DNA of 64,000 nt, taken from positions 2,604,001 to 2,668,000 of the forward strand of contig CM055912.1 of assembly GCA_029582155.1 (NCBI GenBank), given 5' to 3'. Shown here one piece after another: positions 24,535 through 36,271 of this stretch. The DNA is from Panopea generosa. Lineage: Eukaryota > Mollusca > Bivalvia > Adapedonta > Hiatellidae. The notes beneath the pieces are model-generated. The model searched no databases. It was not told the DNA's origin and saw nothing but the letters and a program-made list of their open reading frames with translations. Position numbers and translations under genes: made by a program. Positions within the stretch are counted from its first letter, which is position 1, and the number at the start of each line of letters is the position of its first letter.

Positions 24535-27500
24535 TGGACTGTAGAGAAACGTCACTTTTATATCAGTAGGCATGGTCATATTGTTTAATATCAAGATACG
24601 GTCCTAATGCATGCTTGCTAGAAGAAACGTAACTTTTAAATCAGTAGGCATGGTCTTATTGTTTAATATCAAGGTACGGTCCCAATGCATGCTTGATAGA
24701 AGAAACGTCACTTTTATATCAGTAGGCATGGTCTTATTGTTTAATATCAAGGTACGGTCCCAATGCATGATTGCTAGAAGAAACGTCACTTTTATATCAG
24801 TAGGCATGGTCTTATTGTTTAATATCAAGATACGGTCCCAATGCATGATTGCTAGAAGAAACCTCACTTTTGTATCAATAGGCATGGTCTTATTGTTTAA
24901 TATCACGATACGGTCCCAATGCATGATTGCTAGAAGAAACGTCACTTTTATAGGTAACCTTTATTACAGTAGGCATGGTCTTATTGTTCAATATCAAGAT
25001 ACGGTCCCAATGCATGCTTGCTAGAAGATAGGTCACTTTTATAACAGGTGTCATGGTCTTATTGTTTAATATCAAGATAGGGTACCAATGCATGCTTGCT
25101 AGAAGATAGGTTACTTTTATATCAGGAAGCAAGGCCTAGTCGTTCAATATCAAGATAATGTCACAATGCATGCTTGCTGGATGAAACGTCACTTTTATAA
25201 TAGTAGGCATGGTCTTATTGTTTAATATCAACATACGGTCTCAATGCATGCTTGCTAGAAAGAAAAGTCACTTTTATATCAGTAAGCAAGGTCTTATTGT
25301 TTAATATCAAGACATGGTCACAATGCATGCTTACTAGCAGATAGGTTACTTTTATATCAGGAAGCAAGGTCTTATTGTTCAATATTAAGATAATGTCCTT
25401 ATGCATGCTTATTAGAAGAAACGTCACTTTTATATCAGTAAGCAAGGTGTTATTGTTTAATATCAAGATAGGGTCCCAATGCATGCTAACTAGAAGAAAC
25501 GTCACTTTTATATCAGTAGGCATGGTCTTATTGTTTAATATCAACATACGGTCCCAATGCATGCTTGCTAGAAGATAAGTCACTATTATAACAGTAGGCA
25601 TTGTCTTATTGTTTAATATCAAGGTACGGTCCCAAATGCATGCTTGTTAGAGGAAACGTCACTTTTATAACATAAGGCATGGTCTTATTGTTTAATATCA
25701 CGATACGGTCTCAATGCATGCTTGCTAGAAGAAACGTCACTTTTATAACAGTAGGCAAGGTCTTATTGTTTAATATCACGATACGGTCTCAATGCATGCT
25801 TGTTAGAAGAAACGTCACTTTTATAACAGAAGGCATGGTCTAATTGTTAAATATCACGATACAGTTCCAATGCATGCTTGCTAGAAGAAACATCACTTTT
25901 GTATCAGTAGGCATGGTCTTATTGTTAAATATCAAGATAGTGTCCCAATGCATGCTTGCTGGATGAAACGTCACTTTTATAACCGAAGGCATGGTCTTAT
26001 TGTTAAATATCAAGATACTGTCGCAATGCATGCTTGCTGGATGAAACGTCACTTTTATAACTGTAGACATGGTCTTATTGTTTAATATCAAGATACTGTC
26101 GCAATGCATGCTTGCTGGATGAAACGTCACTTTTATAACCGAAGGCATGGTCTTATTGTTAAATATCAAGATACTGTCGCAATGCATGCTTGCTGGATGA
26201 AACGTCACTTTTATAACTGTAGACATGGTCTTATTGTTTAATATCAAGATACTGTCGCAATGCATGCTTGCTGGATGAAACGTCACTTTTATAACCGAAG
26301 GCATGGTCTTATTGTTAAATATCAAGATACTGTCGCAATGCATGCTTGCTGGATGAAACGTCACTTTTATAACTGTAGACATGGTCTTATTGTTTAATAC
26401 CAACATACGGTTGCAATGCATGCTTGCAAGAAGAAACATCACTTTTATATCAGTAAGCAAGGTCTTATTGTTTAATATCAAGATACGGTCCCAATGCAAG
26501 CTTGCTAGAAGAAACGTCACTTTTGTATCAGTAGGCATGGTCTTATTGTTTAATATCAAGATAAGGTCCTAATGCATGCTTGCTAGAAGAAACATCACTT
26601 TTATAACAGTAAGCATGGTCTTATTGTTTAATATCAAGAAACGGTCCCAATGCATGCTTGCTAGAAGAAACGTCACTTTTATAACAGTAGACATGGTCTT
26701 ATTGTTTAATATCAAGATACGGTCCCAATGCATGCTTGCAAGAAGAAACGTCACTTTTATATCAGTAGGCATGGTGTTATTGTTTAATATCAAGATACGG
26801 TCCCAATGCATGCTTGCTAGAAGAAACGTCACTTTTATATCAGTAGGCATAGTCTTATTCTTTAATATCAAGATACGGTCCCAATGCATGCTTGCTAGAA
26901 GAAACGTCACTTTTATATCAGTAGGCATGGTCTTATTGTTTAATATCAAGAAACGGTCCCAATGCATGCTTGCTAGAAGAAACGTCACTTTTATATCAGT
27001 AGGCATGGTCTTATTGTTTAATATTAAGATACGGTCTCAATGCATGCTTGCTAGAAGACACGTCACTTTTATATCAGTAGACATGGTCTTATTGTTTAAT
27101 ATCAAGATACGGTCTCAATGCATGCTTGCTAGAAGAAACGTCACTTTTATAACAGTAGGCGTGGTCTTATTGTTTAATATCAATATACGGTCCCAATGCA
27201 TGCTTGCTAGAAGAAACGTCACTTTTATAACAGTAGGCAGTGTCTTATTGTTTAATATCAAGATACGGTCCCAATGCATGCTTGCTAGAAGAAACGTCAC
27301 TTTTATAACAGTAGGCAAGGTCTTATTGTTTAATATCAAGATCCGGTCCCAATGCATGCTTGCTAGAAGAAACGTTTCTTTCATATCAGTAGGCATGGTA
27401 TTATTGTTTAATTTTAAGATACGGTCCCAATGCATGCTTGCTAGAAGAAACGTCACTTTTATAACAGTAGGCAGTGTCTTATTGTTTAATATCAATATAC

Positions 27501-27757
27501 GGTCCCAATGCATGCTTGCTAGAAGAAACGTCACTTTTATATCAGTAGGCATGGTCTTATTGTTTAATATCAAGATACGGTCTCAATGCATGCTTGCTAG
27601 AAGAAACGTCACTTTTATAACAGTAGGCAGTGTCTTATTGTTTAATATCAATATACGGTCCCAATGCATGCTTGCTAGAAGAAACGTCACTTTTATAACA
27701 GTAGGCAGTGTCTTATTGTTTAATATCAATATACGGTCCCAATGCATGCTTGCTTGA
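24535..27757. repeat. 78-bp satellite array, about 41 copies, open on both strands
   Basis: The unit includes 'cttgctagaagaaacgtcac', 'ttttatatcagtaggcatgg', 'tcttattgtttaatatcaag' and 'atacggtcccaatgcatg'. Because 78 is 26 codons and the unit lacks stops in some frames, long repetitive open frames arise on both strands (393 codons on plus at 26,576-27,757; up to 239 on minus at 25,840-26,559). Each is a chain of 26-residue repeats. The plus and minus frames are open over the same bases, and there is no promoter, start context or non-repetitive sequence. I treat them as satellite, not genes. Confidence 0.9.
25930..26395. repeat. 156-bp dimeric higher-order unit in the 78-bp array
   Basis: Here monomers alternate strictly between a form with 'aaccgaaggcatgg' plus 'ttgttaaatatc' and a form with 'aactgtagacatgg' plus 'ttgtttaatatc'. 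This gives three consecutive near-identical 156-bp dimers, unlike the monomeric order elsewhere in the array. Confidence 0.85.
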
Positions 27758-27849
27758 AGCACTCTTGAATATATATAGAAGTAGAAACCTTAATTTATTC
27801 CTACTCCACATATAGCCCTGTCTTAGCCCTCTGCGATGTTTTGCATATT

Positions 27850-27962
27850 CCACTCACTCACTCACTCACTCACTCACTCACTCACTCACTCACTCACTCA
27901 CTCACTCACTCACTCACTCACTCACTCACTCACTCACTCACTCACTCACTCACTCACTCACC
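27850..27962. repeat. (ACTC)n microsatellite
   Basis: An almost perfect run of about 28 ACTC/CACT tetramers, ending in a short ATTC/AATC-like decay. Confidence 0.98.
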
Positions 27963-28574
27963 TACTCACTCATTCATTCATTTAATCAATCAATCCTAAT
28001 CTGATAAAATGGTAATGTGTTCAAACAGCTATTCACTTCTCTACAGCACATCTTGTATATATAAATGATCAGCCTAAATCAATAATGTCCATATGACGTC
28101 ATATCCTGTTTCGCTACGTACGTCGCACCGGAAACAAATCGCTTCTGAGAGCTTGAAGTCGATAACCTACTATTAAACAAAGGTTTTAGTGAAGCAATTG
28201 TCACTTTCAGACGAGATAGTAAATTGTGATCAGCCTGGCTGATGGTAACAGACGATGAAATGTGTTTATTGTGCTTGTAAGTACCGTAAGGACAGCGATT
28301 TATTTCTTACATTTGTTTTTCTTTTACTTATAGTCAGTGAAAAAGGATTACGTGTAGAATTTTTATGAGTTCTGATTTAATTAACCGTGAGTTTGCCCAC
28401 CTAGATTTGGCGTTTATTTTGTCGACTGACGCGAAAGAATGGCTTAATATTAACTCGACACCTGCATGTTTTGTTTTATTGCAGAAAGTTCCCTTCGGTT
28501 TTAAGCAGTTTTATTTCTATCCATTTGTATTTGTACTTTATTTGTTTTTCCAAAATAATATTAAATAAATATAT
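27963..28574. other. Intergenic, nothing recognised
   Basis: A 67-codon frame at 28,365-28,568 has no recognisable domain. It overlaps other frames and runs into a dispersed repeat. Confidence 0.4.
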
Positions 28575-28815
28575 ATCTATGGAGATAATTACATGTGAAC
28601 ATCCAGGCATAACTGTACAGACCAGACTACAGCGAGCGCATCTAGCTACAATGCAAACCATAGACACAATACCAAGGCATCTACCAAAACCAATGAATTT
28701 GGTGTCAACCATGACCAATATTCTATGGTTTTACTGGAGGGACAATTTAGATACATGAACTGATAGCTTTATATGAGTAGGATTATTACCAATATGCAAT
28801 ATAAAGGACAGGCTT
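28575..28815 (+). repeat. Unclassified dispersed repeat
   Basis: Shares 'atggagataatta', 'acagaccagactac' with 'gcgag', and 'atgcaaaccatagacacaat' with 52,540-52,735. Its 3' part ('agctttatatgagtaggatt', 'atataaaggacag') is shared with 17,718-17,825. A 95-codon frame across it is not conserved in the other copies. The repeat has no obvious tRNA head, so it may be a non-autonomous transposon. Confidence 0.65.
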
Positions 28816-28959
28816 TGTAACAGTGAAATCATATGCATTTGTTTCAAAAAGAGGATTAATTGAAATTGATGATTTCAATTACCTCCCTTTGAAATTTATG
28901 ATTTCAAAACCTCCCTTTATTGTTTGTAGAAAAGTTCGAAAGTATATGCTGTCTGTCTT

Positions 28960-29655
28960 ACTTAACCGTAGTATACACATATACTGCAATGACATATTAC
29001 TAGTGTATGACTTACTATACATTAGTATACACATATACTGTAATGACATATTACTAGTGTATGACTAACTACACAGAAGTATACACATATACTTCAATGA
29101 CATATTACTAGTGTATCACTTACTAAACAGAAGTATACACATATTCTGTAATGACATATTACTAGTGTATGACTTACTACACAGAAGTATACACATATAC
29201 TGCAATGACATATTACTAGTGTATGACTTACTACACAGAAGTATACACATATACTGCAATGACATATTACTAGTGTATGACTTACTACACAGAAGTATAC
29301 ACATATACTGCAATGACATACTACTAGTGTATGACTTACAACACCGAATTGTACACATATTCTGTAATGACATATAACTAGTGTATGACTTACAACACCG
29401 AAGTGTACACATATTCTGTAATGACATACTTCTAGTGTATGACTTACTACACAGAAGTATACACATATACTGCAATGACATATTACTAGTGTATGACTTA
29501 CTACATATTACTATACACATATACTGCAATGACATTTAACAAGTGTATGACTTAAAACACCGAAGTGTACATATATTCTGTAATGACATATTACTAGTGT
29601 ATGACTTACTACACAAAAGTATACACATATACTGTAATGACATATTTCTAGTGTT
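28960..29655. repeat. 54-bp satellite array, about 13 copies
   Basis: The unit includes 'cttactacacagaagtatac', 'acatatactgcaatgacata' and 'ttactagtgtatga'. At 54 bp (18 codons) it gives spurious open frames on both strands. Variant units contain 'aacaccgaagtgtacacata'. Confidence 0.95.
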
Positions 29656-29994
29656 AAAAAGTATCTTTTATTCAACTCAAACATCTGGATATATTTTTGA
29701 ACATTTAAAAGAACTTAAGGGCGTCACTGCACTGCGTTTAAAATCAAACAGGTTAACTCACCAAGTATTGTGCATTTTATGAGCAGATACATTCCTACTA
29801 TGAAAAATTACTTAAACATACTTATTTATAAATGTGGAATTTTACGTTTACCTTGAAATTGCTAGAACTTATATTTTAACGAATTTAGAGCACAATTCAA
29901 ATGTATAATGAGGCATGTATGGTTGCAAAACGTACATGGCCTGCTGTTATAATTTCTGTTCTTGAAGTACTTTGTTGAAATACTTCTAGGGTCC
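29656..29994. other. Intergenic, nothing recognised
   Basis: No gene or element recognised. Confidence 0.4.
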
Positions 29995-30250
29995 TACGTG
30001 GCAGAGAGGTCTAATGCGCCGTCTCAAGATCATTTACCTCTCACCGCTAAAGTCGTAGGTTCGAGTCCCGCTAGCTCCTAAAACTTTATGTGAGAAAGTT
30101 TCCAGTTACTTGCGGAAGAACGGTGGTTATACCCAGTCTGAACCAGTCTGAGGTCTTCCTCAACCAATTAAACTGGATATGCCATCGATATATAACCTGA
30201 AATATGTTAAAAAATGACATTAAACCCATTAAAAAAAAAAAAAAAAAAAG
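29995..30250 (+). repeat. Full-length tRNA-derived SINE with poly-A (family 2)
   Basis: The Leu/Ser-like head starts near 'tcctacgtggcagagaggtc' and reaches B-box 'ggttcgagtcc' at about 30,060. The body is 'aaaactttatgtgagaaagt', 'ccagttacttgcggaagaac' and 'ataacctgaaatatg'. It ends with 'acattaaacccatt' and a run of about 19 A. This is the best-preserved family-2 copy here. Confidence 0.85.
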
Positions 30251-30869
30251 ATCCTTCAGTTATGTTTTAATTTAAGAACATATCTACGTCACAAAATAAA
30301 TTTTTGGCGGACAGTCATATAATCTTATAATCCTTGATGAAATACAATGTATTATTAGTAAGAAAACTAATAAAAATACTATTGAGGAATAATCTATTAG
30401 TTGTTTATAGCAAATTAATTCCATTTCTGCATCTTATCTATAATTACTAATTTCATATCGACCACGCATTGAAATAAAACAAAAAAAAAAAAAAAAAAAA
30501 AAATTGTTTTTTTTGTAATAATTCAGACGGAAACAACATAAATAAGACAACTTCATCCTTTATTCAAGAAAACGTGTCAAATGATGTCCACATATAGACA
30601 ATATAAGACAGAATCTTCTAATTTAATAAAATTGCAACGGAATTACAATGTCCCATTATCTTTCCCGTCGTGATATTTCTTACATGCACTTTTTAACTCA
30701 TCAATATACTGAATAATGACATTGCGTAATATTGCATTTCAATTCTGTTCTGATGAACGTAACTATGGCAACACTTTTGAAACTAAACTAGTTTCTGAGA
30801 TATTCTGGTAATTTGTTACCACAAACATATTTCCATAGATTATTGTCCATGACATGACAAGAGTTTTAG
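30251..30869. other. Intergenic with an A-run, nothing recognised
   Basis: An A-run of more than 20 bases near 30,480-30,502 may be another retroposon tail, but no associated head was recognised. Confidence 0.4.
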
Positions 30870-31135
30870 TTCGGATGTGCCCGGTAAGGTTAGTCGGTTG
30901 TGCGTCTGACTGTTAATCCAAGAATCGTCGGTTCTAATTTTGCGCCCGGCCACATTCTTGGTGATGACATATATAAAACATTGCGTCTCATTTGTATTTG
31001 TCTTTCACGGCTGATTGACATGAATAAGTTGTTAGTTCCTTGCATAGATGGGTGTGCTTGAGAACTGGTTAACCTTTCAGGATCTCAGAAAATAGTGGTT
31101 AGTTTAACTGATCGTCTGTTTCAAGCAAACATTGA
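30870..31135 (+). repeat. tRNA-derived SINE (family 1), head preserved
   Basis: The tRNA-like head 'gtgcccggtaaggttagtcg' to the degenerate B-box 'cggttctaattttg' (30,878-30,945) is followed by 'gacatatataaaacattgcg', 'ggctgattgacatgaataag' and 'ggttagtttaactgatcgtc'. It shares the body with 4.4, 23.4 and 53.7 kb. Confidence 0.7.
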
Positions 31136-31289
31136 TTGACATGGCTCATAATGACATGTGACTACAATTTGATTATTTTCGACATACAATTGATGGCTTA
31201 AAGTTTTATGATGACGGCGCTTTCATCAATTTTATTTCTCTCTTGAATTGAGAATTGATCATCGTCCAGCACTTGATTGTATGCAGTCT

Positions 31290-31316
31290 AAGGTACCGTC
31301 TCAAGATATCTTACCT
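31290..31316 (+). repeat. Family-2 SINE fragment cut by the gypsy LTR
   Basis: The phrase 'gtaccgtctcaagatatctt' followed by 'acc' matches the family-2 head ('gcgccgtctcaagatcattt' followed by 'acc' at 30.02 kb) and stops where the LTR begins. The expected continuation is not found beyond the other LTR. Confidence 0.5.
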
Positions 31317-33053
31317 TTTTAAATAGTGTATTTTCTCTCTTGCTTTACAAAAATCTTACTTTGTATTTAAAATAAACATTGGCCACTAAAAAGTTGTATA
31401 TTAACTTTTTGTAAATTCTTTGCTTTTTTTTCAAAAGTTGATAGGTATATCTTTTCACCTTAATGTTATTTGGGCACATATAAATTGTCTATGCATAGTT
31501 ATATTAAAAATGTATAAATAAATAATTACTGATCAATGGCCAAAGTTGAATTTTAAAATGACTCACCAATTGCTGTTCCACAGACTCTCACACACTGTAA
31601 CTGTAAACACTTTATTTGTGCACAATAATAAATTAAGTGTCAATATTGTCTGAAATCAATCACTTATTATAATAATATATCCCGTTTTCTCTATCGTAGT
31701 TCATCATAGATTTTATGGAATTAATTAATACACACTTGTATTAAAACACATTTTGTCTATTTAACCGCGTTTCCTCTATCCACTGATGGTGATATCACGT
31801 TTCCACTGAATCTATCTGTCCTATCGCGATTCCTCCATCCATCACTCTTTGGTCATATCATGTTTCCTCTATCCATCATTCCCTGGTCGTATTACGTTTC
31901 CTCTATCCACCATAAGTCTCTTTCTTACACACACTCTATTTAGATATATATTTATAAAACGTTGGGCGCAAGTGTTACAGTCCTTCTTTCTTCACCTTTT
32001 ATGCGAGATTTTGGAAAAAAGGCTGTGCCACAACTAACTCAGTTTGTAATGTTTCTATCCTTTATTTACATCATCATTTATGGTCATAGGTTCTATTAAT
32101 AGATATATCTAAATCGTCCTATGTGTGATATAACGATGTTGGCTCACGGTTGTGAGTAATGGCTACCTACATTCGAACCACTGCATATCATCGTTACTTT
32201 ACGTTACGTTGCCTTACATCACGTTATCTTAAGTCATGTCACCTTACGTCATGTTACCTTATTTCATGTAACCAGAAGCTGAAAATATACATATAATACT
32301 TTTAAAAGTAGTTGCTTTATATATACTCCCTCTCAAAGCATATAACAATATTTACATTACATAAAACTGCACAATACATCCTACACAGTATACACAATCA
32401 GTACACTAGAATAAAAGACTTGTTTAACATATATATCATTTCATAATTATATTGTGCACATTTACTTAACCTTCAGATACAGACTTATTACATTTTATAT
32501 ATTACTTGTACATATCATTCTCACTGACTGCTTACCGAGTTATGTAATCACTCCCTACTGGACACGCACCATAACTCTGCTCTCTGTCAACTCTCAACGT
32601 GCAAGGTTACAGGTTAGCTGTAAAATAACCAAATCCAAAACGTGCATACAATATGTTAATATATAAAAACGTGACAACCTCGTGTATCTGTTTATACAAA
32701 TCAGTTCTAAATTCGAAAACCGTTCAGAAATAGACGCAACCTTTCAACAATAACCGACTAAAAAATACAATTAATCGACACAAATTCAGTTGTGCATGAA
32801 AGATTCAATTGCACAGATAATACTAACCTCCATATAATATACTTAAAAGTAAGGACAAATGATATTTTTGTTCCGATTACACTGAACTATCCAAGATGAA
32901 GAACCTCTTTCAACTGACCTTCTAACAACAGAATCGCCTGACCCAAAACGGCGGGAAAAAAAAGGAAAAAATCAAAGGACTACAGTACTGAAAGACGCAC
33001 AACATAGCATAATCATAAAATGGTTAAAATTAGCAAATCTCGAGTCTGCTACA
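31317..33053 (-). repeat. 3' LTR of the gypsy element
   Basis: Aligns end to end with 40,787-42,536. On the plus strand it starts 'ttttaaatagtgtattttct' and ends near 'aaatctcgagtctgcta'. It is unusually long for an LTR, at about 1.7 kb. Exact termini are uncertain by a few bases because clean TG...CA ends are not evident. Confidence 0.9.
32190..32275. promoter_or_regulatory. Cluster of TTACGT/TCATG motifs in the LTR (putative bZIP-type sites)
   Basis: Within about 80 bp, the motifs 'gttactttacgttacg', 'cttacatcacgtta', 'aagtcatgtcacc' and 'ttacgtcatgttacc' form a loose repeat of about 12 bp. 'TTACGTCA' is a known CRE/ATF-like bZIP recognition sequence. The same cluster is in the other LTR (about 41,660-41,745). 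A regulatory role is only inferred. Confidence 0.3.
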
Positions 33054-33654
33054 TGCTTGTCCTGTCTGGTAAATGATGTCCCATCAGTTAATCTACAAAG
33101 AATAGTTATTACTCTGAAACAAGTTATGATAAAAATTTATAATATTAGAATTCATCTACATTAATTAGACATATCAAAAGATGGAATATTGGTAGGCGAC
33201 TGATACCAATTCTTCCCTACAAAAGTTTTACTAAAAATATATCCAACTACGTCAAATGAACAAAACATATATTTATCACTCCATATTTTCAGAATATGTC
33301 TGGGTTCTGAAAAGTTCTCACTGAAAGTTCAATTAAAATCAATTACACGGTATTTTTACATGTTAATTTATATAACATCTATATTATACTATATGATATA
33401 AAAATTTGTGTTCATCATTTCTGCTGAAAAATAATATTAATATTATATATCAGCAATACATAATTTAACACAAACTGTTTCGTCTCGTCTCCCCCTCTAT
33501 CAGAAATTGTGTCCCTACAATACATTTAAGATAGAAGTTAATAAAACAATTAAAATAATTTATATGCAGATAAGTAAATATTCAAGGTTAACACTTCATT
33601 ACTGCATTCCAAAGTCTATTTGCTTAATCTATACAGATAAGTAAATATTCAACG
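33054..33654. other. Gypsy 3' non-coding internal region with 67-bp duplication
   Basis: Lies between the end of the polyprotein tail and the 3' LTR. A 67-bp direct repeat with 'cagataagtaaatattcaa' starting at 33,567 and 33,634 extends into the stop-codon region of the tail frame. A clear polypurine tract next to the LTR was not recognised. Confidence 0.6.
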
Positions 33655-34254
33655 TTAACACTTCATTACTATATTCCAAAGTCGATCTGATATATCTGGA
33701 GTCACTGTATATAAAATACCTGAATCTAATAGTTTGTTCATTGCATCTTGTTTAGAACTTAATGGTCTTATATTTGTAATTTGATTACAATGATATGAAT
33801 CCATCCATTTTGGTTTCTGTTTCTTTCGTATTGATTTTCTTGGTGGCTTTGCAGGTGGTCTTATACTGTTGTCTTGTGTATCTTCTTCAGACTCAGTTGT
33901 ATCCTCTGAAATGTGTATTTCCTCGGGCTCATTGTTGTTCTTTGTCGTATTCGTATCCCTAACTTCAGAATGTGTTTCTGTAGTAACTTCTATCCTTTCT
34001 TCATGAATATCTGCACTTTCATCAATATCTTTAATCTGATATTCTGTATGGTCACTTGTCATCTCTACATGTTCATCTGTATCCTCTACATGTTCATGTA
34101 TAGTAGATTCTTCTACATGTTCATCAGTCATATTTGTATCTATAACTTCCTCATTATTTTCTATAGAAGCATCTCCTCTTAATTCTCCAGAAGTGTAGGC
34201 GTCCCCACTATGATATGTGTATGTCACATGTCTCTTCTGATTCTTCATCATCAT
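33655..34254 (-). pseudogene. Gypsy pol C-terminal tail, acidic and repetitive
   Basis: A 199-codon frame lying after the integrase, offset by one frame from it and overlapping it by about 46 bp. The first half is very acidic and rich in Glu, Asp, Thr and His, with a repeated 'DEHVE/EHVE' motif. It then has a proline/basic patch ('RPPAKPPRKSIRKKQKP'). It resembles no enzymatic domain or envelope: there is no signal peptide or membrane segment. Whether it was originally fused to the integrase or separately expressed is unclear. The frame offset could be one of the many indels in this copy. Confidence 0.55.
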
Positions 34255-35460
34255 CTGTCTCTAACAGTTTGATTTCCTCTTTTGTAGCTACTTCCTCTTC
34301 CATGTTCTTGTTCAAAGACTTCCTGGGTTTTGGCACAGGTCTGTTTTGATCCAAGTCATTTTCTTTCATTGTTCCACTATCAGAACCATTGTTAATGGTG
34401 CTTACTGGTAACAAATGATTTCTATGTAATGTTCTGCTTCTTCCATCCGGTGACTTAATAACAAACACAGGGATATCCATATTTGGTTGTTTGACCACTT
34501 GACATATTTCTTCTTCTTCAAACTTGTCTGAAATCTTATGTTTGCCGTCAAAGTAAAACCTTTTCACAAGAACCCTATCTCCGACACTGATATTTGACGC
34601 TTTTGCTTTCTTGTCATAGTTTTCCTTTTGTTTAAGTCTTGCATCATTTGAATATTTGATCACTATTTCTCTTGATGTTTCTAAACGTTTCTGCAACTGT
34701 TTGATGTATTCTTCTGTATTACTGGTGTTGTCTTCAACTGCTTTTTCAAAAAGTGAATCCACTGGTAATTTTGGTGTTCTACCAAACATTAACTGAAATG
34801 GTGAAAACTTAGTAGTTTCGTGTTTCGTACAATTATAAGCGTACACGAGTGTTGGAACATACTTTTTCCAATCTGGTTTCTTTTCTGGTTCTAGAGTTCC
34901 TAACATGTTTAATAATGATCGATTGAATCGCTCCGTAATTCCATTACAACAAGGATGAAACATTGTTGTTCTCGATTTGCCCATTCCCATAGTATTACAA
35001 AGTTCTTTATCAATTTCGACACAAAGTTAGTTCCCTGATCCGAGTGTATCTTTGTTGATATTCCATAATGAACAATGAAGTGAATGATGAATAAAGTTTT
35101 CATAAAAGGCTTCTGCAGTAGTTTTAGCTTTCTGGTTCTTAGTTGGGATTGCTAATGCGTATTTCGTAAAATGATCCGTTAACACAAGTATATTTGCTAT
35201 ACCACCTGGATGGCTCTAGTGTAAGAAAATCCATGCAAACCATTTTCAAGGGATATGTTGTGACTATATTCACAAGTGGTGCTATTATGTTGGTAGCTGA
35301 TTTTCTTCTCAAGCATCTCTGGCAATTATCAATCCATTTCTCCACTTTAACTGACATACCTGGCCAAAAAAATCTCTCTCTAAGAAGGGACATGGTCCTA
35401 TCTCTTCCCGGGTGACCGATGTCATTATGTAGTCCTTGTAATGCTGTTTTCCAGTATATT
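34208..35460 (-). pseudogene. Gypsy integrase, frameshifted
   Basis: Three overlapping frames hold the domains in order. The N-terminal HHCC zinc module ends in 'KWIDNCQRCLRRK' (about 35,300). The DDE core has D in 'VCMDFLTLEPS' (codon near 35,231), D in 'HSDQGTNF' (35,038-35,040) and E in 'NGITERFN' (34,931-34,933). The C-terminal domain has 'VGDRVLVKRFYF' and 'SRTLHRNHLLPV', typical of gypsy integrases. The catalytic triad residues are individually present. At least three frameshifts (near 35,450, 35,130-35,200 and 34,985) separate the pieces, so no intact enzyme can be made from this copy. Confidence 0.9.
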
Positions 35461-36271
35461 CTGGTAAAACTAATTGTCGAATGGTTTCATCATTTTCTTG
35501 AATTTCTCTGTACAATACACCTGTTATCACTTTAAAATAATTGAAATTCTTTTTCATAATGATATCTTCTTTACTGAACTGTTTAAAATTAGGTAAAAGC
35601 TTATCAATTGTAGCAGCGATCCATTTTCCTATTATTTTATCTTCTCTTTGGTATTTTCTGATTTCCCTCATTTCAATTTGAGCCATTGTTTGTCCAGGAG
35701 AATCTGTAGCTTCTATAATATCTATTGTTGAACAGGGTAGTGTTTCAATATATGATGATAAATGAATTGCACCACAAATTGCTTTCACTATGTCCTTTTC
35801 AATTTTTATATATTGACCATTATTATCTTCTGATTTCTTATGGGGATAACGTGACAGTCCATCTGCATCTGCATTTCTCAATCCTGGTCTGTAAATTAAA
35901 TTAAAATCATAGTTTGCTAATGCTGAAACCCATCGCTGTCCTGTTGCATCCAGTTTCGCTGATGTAAGAATGTATGTTAATGGGTTGTTGTCTGTATATA
36001 CAACAAAATTGGGTCCCGTTAAATAATCACTAAACTTTTCAGTTACAGCCCACTTCAGAGCTAAAAATTCTAGCTTAAATGCTGGATAGTTCTTTTCTGA
36101 CTTGGTTAAACTGCGACTAGCAAAAGTAATTGGTTTCTTATTGCCGCTATCGTCTTGTTGATATAATACTGCTCCTAAACCGGTTGTACATTCATCAATA
36201 TTTAATTCAAAGCTTTTCTCAAAATCTCGATATGCTAAAGTAGGAGGTGTTGTTAGAGTCTCTTTTAACAT
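35309..36271 (-). pseudogene. Gypsy RNase H and connection region, frameshifted at both ends
   Basis: A 320-codon frame starting in the RT-RNase H connection. RNase H motifs are 'LNIDECTTGLGAVLYQ' (first Asp; the usual TDAS is altered), 'KLEFLALKWAV' (Glu), 'VVYTDNNPLTYI' (Asp) and 'NADADGLSRYP' (C-terminal Asp), so the four acidic positions are present. After about residue 280 the frame leaves the integrase zinc-finger frame ('...HYKDYIMTS' replaces the expected sequence), which marks a frameshift near 35,450. It lies upstream of the integrase on the same strand. Confidence 0.9.

Noticed and set aside
25840-26559. 239-codon minus-strand open frame
   Set aside because: Same satellite read on the other strand.
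26576-27757. 393-codon plus-strand open frame (26-residue repeats)
   Set aside because: It is a translation of the 78-bp satellite. The opposite strand is equally open, there is no unique sequence, and the period divisible by three explains the openness.
28823-29782. Overlapping frames with 18-residue repeats
   Set aside because: Product of the 54-bp satellite, open on both strands.
33913-34182. 89-codon plus-strand hydrophobic frame
   Set aside because: Antisense shadow of the acidic gypsy tail.
33655-34254. Envelope gene of the gypsy element
   Set aside because: No signal peptide, glycosylation-rich ectodomain or membrane anchor. The sequence is acidic and hydrophilic.
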